Both the position numbers and the translations under genes were made by a program. Positions 1 through 10,816 of a stretch of DNA of 64,000 nucleotides are shown in pieces. The notes beneath the pieces are model-generated. The model saw only the letters and a program-made list of their open reading frames with translations. It was not told the origin of the DNA and searched no databases. The stretch's first letter is position 1, and every line of letters begins with the position of its first letter. The stretch is from Eustoma russellianum (taxonomy: Eukaryota > Streptophyta > Magnoliopsida > Gentianales > Gentianaceae): assembly GCA_036186865.1 (NCBI GenBank), contig AP025055.1:10997731-11061730 (forward strand), read 5' to 3'.

Positions 1-935
1 ACTTGGAGCTTCCAGATAAGAGGTTAAGCTATAACTTTGGTGCTCTACAGATCTTCAGAAAATTACTTCATCAAACTAAAAAATCACAAAGAAGATGAAG
101 CTGTTGAATCAGGTGCCTGTTTTAAGGATCAAACCCGAAAGCAGTTGAAAGTTCAACATGTCATATCTCCTTCCTTTCAGACCCAAATTAGATATTCAGA
201 ATCAAAAATTGAAGTTCTTTCATTTATATACAACTTTCATGAAGATAAGATTGGCTAAATCAGAATGGTAGAAACTCAACTAATGCAATGTAGTTTGGAA
301 TACACAACTTGCACCACTTGTCAAATCAGCCTCAAACTTGGCCATCAAAGGCATGGACTCTAAGCTGCTTGCAAGGATCAATGAAAGACTTCTTAAGAAA
401 GATATTTGGCCGGTACAATCAGAAAAAAGGATTCAAAACACCTTGCAAAGTGGCATCCCATCGGCTGGACAATTCTGCCACAAAGTAGCTGAATATTCTT
501 TCTTTCTTCCTAGACTTACTTTGCTTCTTTCTTTGCCAATTTTTTTATTGGTTGATAGTTGGCTCTTTATGTAATAGTTCAGTGTAGAATAGGCTTATAA
601 ATAGAAGAGTTCACCATTGTAAAACTCAGAATATATATGATAAACACACTCGGCCGAGAGCTTTTCAAGACTTGTGTTCTTGTTTATCCTTGAATTTAGG
701 CTAGGTTCCATTCAAGACTTGAGCATCTTGGATGTATTTTTCCTATACTTGGGAGGGACAATATCTAACAGGGTCAATCCTTGCTTAGAAACATTTGAAC
801 TCATTTGTGGAGAGGCTCATTGAAGCGCATGGCCGAAAACAGTCCATCTTGAGAAGGTAGGTTCAATCCCATTGTGCTTTTCATACAAGCTGATTGGGGA
901 GGTTGTGTTGAGTTAAAGGAAGGTCCAATCTTCAT
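1..935. other. Unassigned AT-rich sequence, probably part of an LTR
   Basis: No convincing protein is seen; the two short open frames here match no family I recognise. The stretch has an LTR-like look: a TATA box at 596-604, then a run resembling a transcription start and R region, and further down a segment ending in TCTAACA near 771. I could not find a second copy in the window, so neither the element nor its ends can be fixed. Confidence 0.35.
596..604 (+). promoter_or_regulatory. TATA box of a probable LTR promoter
   Basis: The motif TATAAATAG is a good plant TATA box in the plus orientation. It lies in an LTR-like stretch with no host coding sequence downstream. Confidence 0.4.
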
Positions 936-947
936 ACACAATCCGTG

Positions 948-1240
948 TTTCAGAGCATTCCCCAAAACATACAAAATCTTGTGATTGATATCCTGGTCTC
1001 AAAGCAGCTTTCCTAATTTGAACCAGCAAATTCTTTGATCTTCAAGGCACCGTTACTTGGGAATAAAAAGCCTTGCCCTAGTGTTCCTTTCATAGACCTT
1101 CATAATATATATGTTTCTTTAAAATGCAGCCCAATAAGGCTGTCTAGGATCTGACTCAACTGTTGTACAACATATACAATGTTTGGTCTAGTGATTGTTA
1201 AGTACAAAAGCTTGCCAATAAACATCCTATACCTTAATAT
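948..1240 (-). pseudogene. pol: Ty1/copia reverse transcriptase C-terminus / RNase H relic
   Basis: Translation of the minus strand from about 1240 reads RYRMFIGKLLYLTITRPNIV and on into VVQQLSQ, the block that closes the reverse transcriptase of Ty1/copia pol. It continues into a degraded start of RNase H with a GQGFLFPS segment. In-frame stops (the first near 1107) and the lack of integrase or gag nearby mark it as a decayed fragment. It is on the opposite strand to Copia-1 that follows, so it comes from a different insertion. Confidence 0.75.
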
Positions 1241-1261
1241 GTCTTATATTAATTATGAATC

Positions 1262-1570
1262 ATGACTTAGCTTCAGGTTCTGTTCCACAGAAGCACATCG
1301 AGCGATTGATGTGATATCGGTCTCTAAAGATAGAGACATCAATTGATTGATGTGGTTAAGGTTCAAAATTAAAACCATAATGTCCAACATCGATCTCTCA
1401 GGGTGAAGACATCGCTCAATTATTGTGCATATTATGCTCTCAAAGAACAAACATCGGCCGATTGATGTAGGTAAGGTGCAAAACTGAAACCATAGTGTAA
1501 GACATCGATCGATCTATGTATACATTAGTCTCTAAAAATGAGACATAGATCAATCGATTTCATCCTAAAT
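1262..1570. repeat. ATCGAT-rich imperfect palindromic repeats
   Basis: Several copies of a short near-palindrome of the form ACATCGATCGAT..ATGT, and partners such as GATCAATCGAT, alternate with GTCTCTAAA..GAGAC segments. The same type of repeat recurs at 20040-20148, just after the Copia-1 pol gene, so this stretch is probably the 3' non-coding part of another copy of that family. Confidence 0.5.
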
Positions 1571-1761
1571 TCAAATTTTTATAGCCATTTCAACAAAAAT
1601 CTAAGGAAGGCTTAAAGTATTTTCTCTCTTCAATCTTGCTTAAATATCTTATGGACTTTCTCCTAATACCTGTAATTCTTTCTTGATTATTTTAACATAT
1701 CTAAGCTATTCTACGGTGGCTATGGAACATCAAATCCAACTATTGGGTGCTAAAGTCTATT
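1571..1761. other. Non-coding flank between ATCGAT repeat and solo LTR
   Basis: AT-rich and without an open frame. It probably continues the Copia-1-like 3' region that begins at 1262. Nothing else is seen. Confidence 0.3.
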
Positions 1762-2984
1762 TGGACCGTGTTTGAGGCACGTATGTATGTGTATAGGACC
1801 CTTCCTTCAACTCTCCCAAGCCTTCAACAGTCGGTTAAGGTTGAACAATGGCACAAGACACCACCTTTCTCCTCAATGGAGCTGAAAATATTGAGGTGTT
1901 GAGAAATTCAGCCGTCCAATCCACCAAGTCGTTCCTTTTCCATAGATTATGGCCACCAACAAGGGTTTCTCAAACCTTGAATTGGATCTAGCTTTGATTT
2001 GTGTATGTGAATCCAAAGAAAACACACAGGAAGGAAGCACATAAGGGCTGCCGAAAATATTCTGAGATTTTGGAATATGGAACTGTCTTACAACCTGCCG
2101 AGTATTTGCCTTAGATGGGCATTATTTTTGTTCTAAAAGATAATAAATCAATCAAGATAATCAGGATATTTCCTATCAATCTACATTAAGTCTATCTAGG
2201 AAAATATATCAAAACTAATCAAGACAATAGCTTGAAATCAAATCCCTAAATTTTTGGACTGAATGACACCATGTCGGTTTCAGACTTCTACACACTTGTA
2301 CAATCCAAATTAGAGCATGTAAATCATGAAATTTCATTGAATTTGAGCTCTTGAAGTGGACATTTATTTGTGGAGATATTATTTTCAAAAGTCAGATACC
2401 AATCCAGTGGGCTTCAGTACTTCCTATATTTTCGAATTCAATCTTCCAGTTGACTTTGGAACTTCTTGTAGCCAGAATTAGGAAAAGTGCAAAGCATGAA
2501 ATTCGCCCCAAATTGAGTCTTCTAACATCTCCAAGTGGTTTGAACCTGTTTGGACCTGTCCTCTGACCTGTACGTCTAAAATACCAAACAGATGTCCTGA
2601 CTGTCCTCCTAAAAATTAGGATTTCCCCATGCCACTTTCCTTATTTGATTTTGGCTCCTACAAAGACACTCAACAGCGGCACTAATACATCAAACACATA
2701 ATAAAATACTCCCTATGCTACCCTAGACCTCAATAAAGACAAAAAAACGATTAGACTCGAGACTATGACGCACATGTATGAAATGACCATCATGCCCTCC
2801 CACCAAGCCTTACATATTATAATGTGCATTAAAGCACAAGGATAATGAGATCATGACATTATTCTTCACTTTTGGTTTGTCTTGCACATGCCTAATCAAG
2901 AAACACTTAAGTTCATGCTTTCTATTTTTGTATACATTTCTCGTTTGCGGAATAAGTTTGAATATGGCTCCTTGAGCCTCATCA
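1762..2984 (-). mobile_element. Solo LTR of family LTR-X
   Basis: Read on the minus strand this starts TGATGAGGCTCAAGGAGCC and ends near CCTCAAACACGG. It matches the two LTRs of the LTR-X element (26022-27136 and 32779-34057) along its length, including the landmark stretches around 2560-2700 and 1790-1990. No internal sequence of the family flanks it, so it is a solo LTR. The flanking five bases (CTATT on the left, TGAAG on the right) do not match, so one flank was changed after insertion or it formed by recombination between different copies. Confidence 0.75.
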
Positions 2985-3699
2985 TGAAGACTTTATGGAG
3001 GCTGCAAAAATATGGCTCACATCCTCTATATGTTGAAGAAACTCAGATGAGGCATTTACATACTTTCATCTTCTTCAAGCTTTATCCCCTATTATTGTGA
3101 AAAGCTCTCAAATTAGCAAAAGTGCGTAAAGCTTACTAAGCTCTTGTAGCTTGTTTTACATTGTTGTATTGCGAGAGTAGAAGTCTAACACAAGAGGAAG
3201 TATATATATTTGGTCTCTTTCTTATGATTTAGACTCATTATAAAGTGTAATCCATCTACTTTCCAAAACCCACTTAGTAAAACTTCTTCTAGACAACTTT
3301 GTTGAAGTTGTGAAGAAGCAAGGATATATTCTTTCTTGTAGATGCAGTTGTTGTTATTGCACAAAGTGTTTTTGTGAAGTAAGTTGTTGTTGTTGTTTTT
3401 CGCATTATTTGTTACTGTGATCATTGTTGTTGTTGTTATTTTTTATCATCAAAGGTAATAAGAAAAGTTGTTGTTGAAAATCCACTTTGGAAATAAAGTG
3501 GTAGCAGAGCAGAATCAAATATGTTAGAACCGCTCTATATCGTGTGTCTTTATACAGTATCTCTCATCTCCTTCTTTCTCACTTTGGAGAAAATTTGAGT
3601 GTGCTTGAACGAAATCAAAAGAAAACCGAAAAATAGCTCAACATTGTATTCACTCCCCCCTCCCGCCACCCCTCTAGAACGATTGTCACGGACCTAAAA
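2985..3699 (+). repeat. Copia-1 5' LTR (right-hand part)
   Basis: This is non-coding sequence directly before the primer binding site, with a C-rich run near 3654-3671 as is common at the end of such LTRs. The 3' LTR is outside the window, so the left end cannot be placed; the solo LTR at 1762-2984 may have landed inside it. Confidence 0.55.
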
Positions 3700-3701
3700 A
3701 T

Positions 3702-3714
3702 TAGTATCAGAGCC
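3702..3714 (+). other. Copia-1 primer binding site
   Basis: TAGTATCAGAGCC differs by one base from the usual TGGTATCAGAGCC, complementary to the 3' end of initiator tRNA-Met, which primes minus-strand synthesis in plant copia elements. It sits 49 bases before the first gag codon. Confidence 0.8.
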
Positions 3715-3762
3715 TAAACTTGATTGATTGGCCAATCTTTGCAAGTAGCAAGTTTAAGGATC

Positions 3763-5360
3763 ATGTCAATGACAACCTCTTCATCTTATAGCTCAACTCC
3801 CAGACCAACCACTTTATTCTCAGTCTCAAATACCAACGCTCTTATGCTTGATGCTCAAAACTATTCGTTGTGGAAATTTAGAATGATGAATAATTTTCAA
3901 AGTTACAGATTTGACATTTGGAGAGCTGTTCTCAAAGAAAGCGAAGTTCCTATGATTACAAAATCTAAAGGTGAATCAATGTTCAAAGATAAGGATGACT
4001 ACACCGATGAAGAAAAGATAAATTTTGCTATAAATGTAAAGGAATTTGATATTCTCTCAAGTGATCTAACAACTAATGAACTTGTATGACTTCAAAGTCT
4101 TGAAAAAGCTCATGAAACATGGAAAAGATTAGGAATGATCATGAAGGAACCGATCAAGTGAGACTAGCCAAAAAACTTATGCTTATGAGGAATATGAAAT
4201 GTTTGATATGAAGAGTGGCGAAAAGATTAAGGATACTATTGACCCATTTACATTGATCGTGAATCAACTTTCTATGGTTGACAAGAAAATATCCAATGAA
4301 GACCTTGTCTTAAAACTTGTCAACTATTTGCCAAGAGAATGGACACCCAAAGTGACTGTCATCACCGAATCTAAAAATATCAAGACTCTACTCTTGATAA
4401 ATTATCCGGAAATCTATTGACTCATGAAATTTGAATCAATGAGCAAAATAGGATGAATCCTATGAAGTCTTCACATGTATCACACAAAGGATTTGTAGTA
4501 GCTGATGATTCGAATGAAGAGTTGCTCTTCTGATTCAAAAGTTTAGAGAAGTAGTGACAGAGACAGATCTCGAGCAAGGAGTTTTTCAAAAATTCATCCA
4601 AAGATTAAGAATCGGATGAAAATCGCTATAAAAGTGGTCGACATGGTCTCTTTATTGTTGATTGCTATGTCAAGGAGCTGGCAAAATAAGATAAGAAAGC
4701 CTTAAATTCAGAAGTAATCATATGGGATAATCTTCTTTTCCAATCGGAAGGTGAAGATAATAAAGACAAGGATGTTGGGCTCATTGCACTAATTGATAAT
4801 CAAAGGAACAACACACTTGTCTCATGTCAATCGAGGATGACCTTAAGGTAAGTTCCACATTTTCCAATGTTAAATTACAAGATGAAATAGAAGACTTACC
4901 ATATGATTTTGAAAAACTTAAAGTATAACTACTTGAAGAAAGAATTTAAGAAATCCATATTAGAAAACAAGAACTTGCAAAAGAAGAACATTTTGATTTA
5001 TCAAGTGTATGATATCATACTTACCATTCATAAGACCGTATAGCTAGAAAATATGGAAACTAAAAAGGAATGTAATGAGCTAAGATTAGATTTGCAAAGC
5101 TTAACATACGGTAAAAGTAATCTTGATAAATTACTTGGAAATCAAAGAATTGAAAATGATAAATCCGGCTTAGGATTTGAGTTTTCACATCCAAAGCTTA
5201 AACTACTGTTAGAATCTAGGTCTTTATCTCAAAAGAAAAGGCCAAATATTAGAAAGGCTCAAAGTAGTTCATTACCTCATAAGTACTAAAACAAACAATC
5301 AAAATACATACCTACATGTTTCCATTGTAACAAGAAAGGACATATAAAAGATTTGTAGAG
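3763..5360 (+). pseudogene. gag: Copia-1 gag (nucleocapsid polyprotein), broken
   Basis: The chosen start at 3763 opens MSMTTSSSYSSTPRP, just after the primer site. The N-terminal part has the copia gag signature of a tryptophan near LDAQNYSLWKFRM. The UBN2-type core follows after a stop near 4087 and a frameshift near 4190, with the LPREWTPKVTVI motif around 4330. A long charged helical segment (4700-5290) fits the coiled-coil gag tail of SIRE-like elements. A zinc knuckle CFHCNKKGHIKD lies at 5316-5352 and runs into a stop. At least two frameshifts and many stops make it non-functional. Confidence 0.8.
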
Positions 5361-5639
5361 CTAGTTATGGTAATATGCATGTTTGGAAGCCTAAGGGTTC
5401 ACAAGCTAACCCTAAAAGACTCAACAATCACATTGTACCAATATACCATTTGGTGCTGTAGGTACTCGAGATAAATGGAGTAGCCAAAGAAGCAATAACA
5501 ACACTACTTTATTGCCTTAGAGGCTCTTATGGTGGGGTATGAAGGGTCGGATGTCTGCAACCTATGTGTTAAAACACATAGAGGTTGTTCTTGATAGTTC
5601 ATAATGAAAGTTGCGTCAAGCTTTGTCGGTCAACTGATA

Positions 5640-7741
5640 CTTCGCAATATAAAAAGTGCAGCTAATTTAGTGAATCATTTTTCTTTATTCCAAAGTCAGG
5701 AAAGAGTGTTTTCTTAACTCCATTGGAAATGACACCAGAGTAGCCAAAGAAGAAGGAATCAAATGGCTTATGGACAGCTGACGTTCCACACATATGATTA
5801 GAGACAAAACCTTGTACACCACACTCAAAATCCAAGATAGTGGAATGGTGTATTTTGGAAATGGGAGACCAAAATCCTTAGACATGGAGAAATTGGTAAT
5901 TCCTCTTTCACTATCAGTAATGTATTCTATGTAGAAGGACTTAAGTATAATTTGATAAGTGTTAGCCAGCTATTTGATGCTAATTTTCAAGATGAATTTA
6001 CGAAAAGAAAATGCATAGTGAAAAAGGATGGTAGAATTGTTTTTGAGGCTATAAGGAAAAATGATGTTTACGAACTTAGCACACATGATTTTATTTCCCA
6101 AAAGATTTCATGTCTAGTTGCCTAAAATGATTTGGCGCAGCTATGATACAGACGACTTGGACATATTAGTTTCAAAAAATTTAAAGAAATTTGTAAAAAT
6201 GAAAAAGTCCAAGGTCTTTCAAAACCATGACTTGTGTGACACTTATCAAAAGGCAAAGCTTGTTAAAGCAAGCTGCAAGCCTAAATTGAAATCTCCACCA
6301 CCAAACCTCAGCAATTGCTTCATATGGATTTGTATGGCGATATTGGTACAACAAGTCTAAGTGAAAAACATTACATCTTTATGGTAGTAGATGACTTTTC
6401 TAGGCTTACTTGTCTCATGTTCTTAGCTAAAAAATGGTGCATGCTAAAAGTTTATAAAGCTTTGTAGGAGATTATAAAACCTAAGACAAAACACTATCAA
6501 GGAAATTAGAAGTGATAAAGGTGGTGAGTTTGATGCTGAGTTTCAAAAATTTTTTGTATCCAAAAGATATGGACGCAACTTCTCAGGCTCCTAGAACTCA
6601 TCAACAAATGGTGTTACGGAAAGGAAGAATAGAATTCTTCAAGAAATAAGTAGAGTCATGCTAAGTGAATTTAAACTACCTAAGTATTTTTGGATCGAAG
6701 CTGTCAATACCGCTTGTCATATGATAAAATACAGTTTACTTAAGACCATCTCTCAAAAAGACTCCTTATAAACTTTGAAAATGAAGAGTACCCAGCATTG
6801 GATACGTCAAGGTATTTGGTTGTAAGTGTTTCATACTTACCACCAAAGATAACTTAAATAACCCCATTTCAAAGCGGATGAAGGCACTTCCATGGGTTAT
6901 GCTAACAATAGCAAGGCATTTAGAATGTATAGTCGAAGGAATATGAAAGTGAAGAGCCTATTCATGTTAAGCTTATTGAATTCCTTGGCGATGAACCAAA
7001 GCTAAATGATTATGATGAAGAAAGTGAAATAGTTGAAATAAGTCATATAGAAATTTCAAAAATTCAAAAAGGAGATATCCTTGTTTATCGTAGAACTAAT
7101 CCACTTGAAAGTGGACCTCTTTCTAAGATAAAAAAGAAGAAGAAGCAAAAGGTAATACTTCAAATATACCGGAATCATTTAAATATAGAAAAGACCACCC
7201 CAAAAGAATTAATACTAGGTGAAACAAGTCAAGGTATGTTCACAAGGAGAAAATTTTGTGAAAATGCTTTCATTTCACAAGTTGAGCCTAAAACTATAAA
7301 AGAGGCTATAATTGATGAAGATTGGATAATATCTATGCAATAACTAAATCAATTTGAAAGAAGTGATATTCGGGAGTCAGTCTTTAAACCTAATGATCAT
7401 CCTATTATTGGTACTACATAGGTATTTAGAAACAGAGTGGATGATCAAGGAAAAATAACAAATAAACAAAGCTAGGTTGGTAGCACAAAGATATAAACAT
7501 TAAGAAAGAACTGACTATAATGGCAAGTTTAGAAGCTATTAGAATGTTTTTAGCATATGCATGCTATAAAGATTTAAGTTATATCAAATTGATGTAAAAT
7601 TAGCTTTCTTGAATGGAATAATTCAAGAAGAACTATGTACAGCTCAACCACCAAGCTTTGAAAATCATGATTATCCCAACAATGTATTCAAACTTAAAAA
7701 GGCTCTCGATGGACATAAGCTTATAGAACATGGTATGAGAG
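5640..7741 (+). pseudogene. pol: Copia-1 pol, first part: protease, integrase, start of reverse transcriptase
   Basis: The protease region around 5760-5950 keeps context such as STHMIRDK and VYFGNGRPK, but the catalytic Asp-Ser-Gly now reads Asp-Ser-stop. The integrase core is recognised from LHMDLYGDIGTTS (about 6320) through VVDDFSRL (about 6390) to the R-rich EE segment near 6630. Linker and reverse transcriptase follow, with QIDVKLAFLNGIIQEE near 7580, ending in the stretch around 7700-7741 just before Copia-2. Frames change many times. The reading resumes at 19006. Confidence 0.8.
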
Positions 7742-7746
7742 ATAAC
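7742..7746 (+). repeat. Target-site duplication of Copia-2, left copy (ATAAC)
   Basis: ATAAC here and at 19001-19005 flank Copia-2 exactly. It proves that the Copia-1 halves were once continuous. Confidence 0.9.
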
Positions 7747-8818
7747 TATTGGGCCGTACACCTGCAGTAAACACCATTAGAGGTGGTGAATAGTGGTTAG
7801 CGTAAATTACACAACTGACATTGAATAAAATCCCTTTTGAAAAAAGAATCTGAGACCTCCTCAGATTCAGTACCCGTTTTTGAAAATTCAAAACTCAGTG
7901 TACACAACTCCAAAAATTATGAAACTTTTCAGAAATTAATTTCATTGTCTTGACTAGACTATGTCCAAAAATGAGACAAAAATAAGATTGTTTGGCCCTT
8001 CAACCAAATAAAAAGATTCCAATGTTCAATCTGGACAGAATTGGATAGAATAGTGATGAACTTTGAAAACATGTTTCTCTTTAATTACTCAACCAAAAAA
8101 GTTGATATTTATGTCAAAACACTCCTTAGGATGTATAATTTAAGTTTCAAAAGGCCCCAACCTATCCTTGATGAAATCAGAATTCAAGTTTCTTTGAGAC
8201 TGAGCAGATTGTAGCCAGAATGGAGCAGTTATCTTGCAATGACTGAAAGACTAACTTTCCGTTCCTCAAATCAAATGATTCTTGTTGCAAATGAAACCTA
8301 AAAGTCTGAAGTATAACTCCACCAAAATTCACAAATTTGGAAAATATTTTGCTATTTTTTTCTAGACGTGTGAAGTTGTGTGAAATCTATAGTGAAAACG
8401 GGCAGAAAACAGAAAAGTAGAAAGAAGACAAGAACAGCGAAGATTTATCCTAGTTCAATCAATGTGACCTAATCAAGTCCCAAGGAACGCCTTTCCGTGG
8501 ATTTCACTATGAAATGAATACAAATACAATGAGAACCAATCTTGATCCTTGGGTTAAACATCAACCCTATTCAAGACTTGGATGAACACCTCTATGCAAC
8601 TCTTGGTTGCACACCTTTATCACCTATTCATGTAGCCTTATAGATTTGGCTAAGCAATCTTACAAAAACACCAAGACAGGCATGTATAATGTAGCTCAAC
8701 AACAACAAGAAATGAAACACCTTAGTTATAAAAATGAATCAAGAACAAAAAGAGAATAGCAAGAATGATATTCAACTTTAGCTTTCAAGTGTGTGTGTTC
8801 TCTTCTTTACCTTGCCTC

Positions 8819-8827
8819 CTATTTATA
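8819..8827 (-). promoter_or_regulatory. TATA box in Copia-2 3' LTR
   Basis: On the minus strand the sequence reads CTATAAATAGG, a strong plant TATA box. It is present at the same place in the 5' LTR (17375-17383). Confidence 0.6.
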
Positions 8828-9983
8828 GTGTGAGTTGAGCTTTGAAGATAAGAACGCCAATGCATCATAGTCTTCATCATCAAAGCTTAATTGTCTTCAA
8901 ATCATTTGTTGGTCACCTTATCACCTTGTACAATTGGCAACTTTAAGAAGAATAATTGGTCCACCTTTGCTTCCATGTTGGCCGATTTTATCACCTCAAA
9001 AATGACATGAAATAGTTTGAAAAATGAAGATAATATAGAAGATATATTCCTCCAAGATTACCTCAACTTCTTGGCAAGATAATAGGCTATGTGATGGCTG
9101 CAAAATTTGAACAAAATCAGCTCCCTAATAGCTTTTACTAGCCGTTATTTTCAAATTGAAAATCCATGTGACAGCTTTTGCCACCTGGCTTGTATTTGGT
9201 TGGTCCAAGAGGCATAATCTTGTACATATATAATAAAATGAATGAAAAACCTTCTCCACATAATTAACCACGTTTTTGAGCCATTTATATATGTACAAAC
9301 TCAGATTTGATGAAGAGAAATAAGTAGATAAATTTGACAAGACTTTGTCAACCAATAATTCAAAATTCCCACATTTATTTCCTTGAAAGTTCTGGTGAAT
9401 TTTGTATCAATAACACCCTTAGAATCTCTGCGAAATGATGAGTGAAAACCTCCAATAACATATACAAAAATATCTCCAAGAATAAAGTAGAATGTGACAT
9501 CAAACCCCGTCACATATCTCGGTACTGTCGATAATATCACAAAATAAAGAATAGAATAGATAATCATCAAATGATCTTCACGAAAACCATAAATGAGCTC
9601 CATAATGGAGATAATATTAAACTCAAGTGGTGTCTTTGAGTAAACTGACCAAAATGCCCTTCGAGGTAAAATAACGAAAATACCCCTAAAGATAGAAAAC
9701 TCTAAAATATCCTCGTTGGCCAGAAATAAATATAAGTACACCTTTGTAATGATGAATAAGTCATAAAGAAGTCCTTGTATGATTGTCTCCGTATCATTTC
9801 CCTACAAGAACTCAAAACACCACTTTTGCCCTTTTTAGTAAGTTATAGAAACTTCCAAGGCACATTAGTAACAAGATATAATAATATTCATCAAAATAAA
9901 ATAATAAAATCACAAAATCATGTATGAAACATTAAGAACATATATTTAAATGAAAACAACTATTTATCACATTTTAGATAACA

Positions 9984-10285
9984 TGAAGCGCTTTGTTAGG
10001 AGAGTGAAGTAACACATAATTACTTCTTCATAGATTAAGCGCTTTATATAGCGTTTCATGCTGCCACCAGAACCTATGTTAAGAATTTCAAAGGATGAAG
10101 CGCTTTATGTTGCGTCTCATGTTGCCACCAGAACTCTCTGTTCAAAACTTCAAAAGTTGAAGCGCTTTATGAAGCGCTCAATGTTCGATCTAAAGTTTCT
10201 ATTTAAACTTTCTGAACGATGAAGTGCTTAATCAGACGCTTGAAGTCTAATAAAGCGCTTGATCAGGCGCTTGAAGCCTGAAGAA
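9984..10285 (-). repeat. AAGCGCTT repeat block in Copia-2 3' LTR
   Basis: Imperfect tandem units of roughly 60 bp, each with GATGAAGCGCTTTATG followed by a second GCG.TTCATG half and GCCACCAGAAC, occur four to five times. They end in tightly packed copies of GAAGCGCTTGATCAGGCGC. AAGCGCTT is an 8-bp palindrome. The same block occurs in the other LTR. Confidence 0.75.
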
Positions 10286-10422
10286 AATTTTTAACATATA
10301 ATACTTGTGCCAATCATCAAAATCAAATCATACACCAACATTATACCATCATGTGTAACATTTTTTAAGTATTCAACACTTAAATCATGACTTTCAAAAT
10401 TATCCAAACATATTTCTCAACA

Positions 10423-10441
10423 TTCTCCCCCTTTTGGATGA
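10423..10441 (-). other. Copia-2 polypurine tract
   Basis: On the minus strand it reads TCATCCAAAAGGGGGAGAA directly before the LTR start. A purine run at this place primes plus-strand synthesis. Confidence 0.85.
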
Positions 10442-10816
10442 TTTTCAAAATAACCCTACATGATTTTAATGTCACAAACTTTTGCTGATTGTTTATTACA
10501 GATCTACCATTTTTATACCAATTGAATTGTTTTGAAAAACCCACCAATTCTATACCAATTTTTTTCAAACTCTCAAACTCTTTTTAGATACATGTTTTTA
10601 ACAATAGTGTCGTGCTCTCCCTCAACTTATACTCTCCCCTTAAACTATGCTCCAAGCCAATCTAACATCAATTAAAACTTATACCAATTGACACCAATTT
10701 AACATTCAACCTTAGAATCATGACTTAAAATCCACAAAATCATGTTCTTATTCTGTCTTCCCGTTTATTTTGCAAATCATGCAAAAGATAGAATTACGCA
10801 ATTGTATCATAGGTCA
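10442..10816 (-). other. Copia-2 short 3' spacer
   Basis: AT-rich sequence between RNase H and the polypurine tract. No open frame or env-like gene is present here. Confidence 0.6.

Larger units (their letters stand above)
7747..10422 (-). repeat. Copia-2 3' LTR
   Basis: On the minus strand it starts TGTTGAGAAATATG and ends near GGCCCAATA. It aligns end to end with 16295-19000. It contains a TATA box at 8819-8827 and a block of AAGCGCTT units near its 5' end. Open frames such as the one at 9301-9741 are not kept intact in the other LTR, so I do not call them genes. Confidence 0.9.

Noticed and set aside
9301..9741. Hydrophobic open frame in the Copia-2 3' LTR (minus strand)
   Set aside because: The other LTR has the homologous stretch split into two frames (17742-18059, 18016-18297), and there is no known family, so it is probably chance in an AT-rich LTR.
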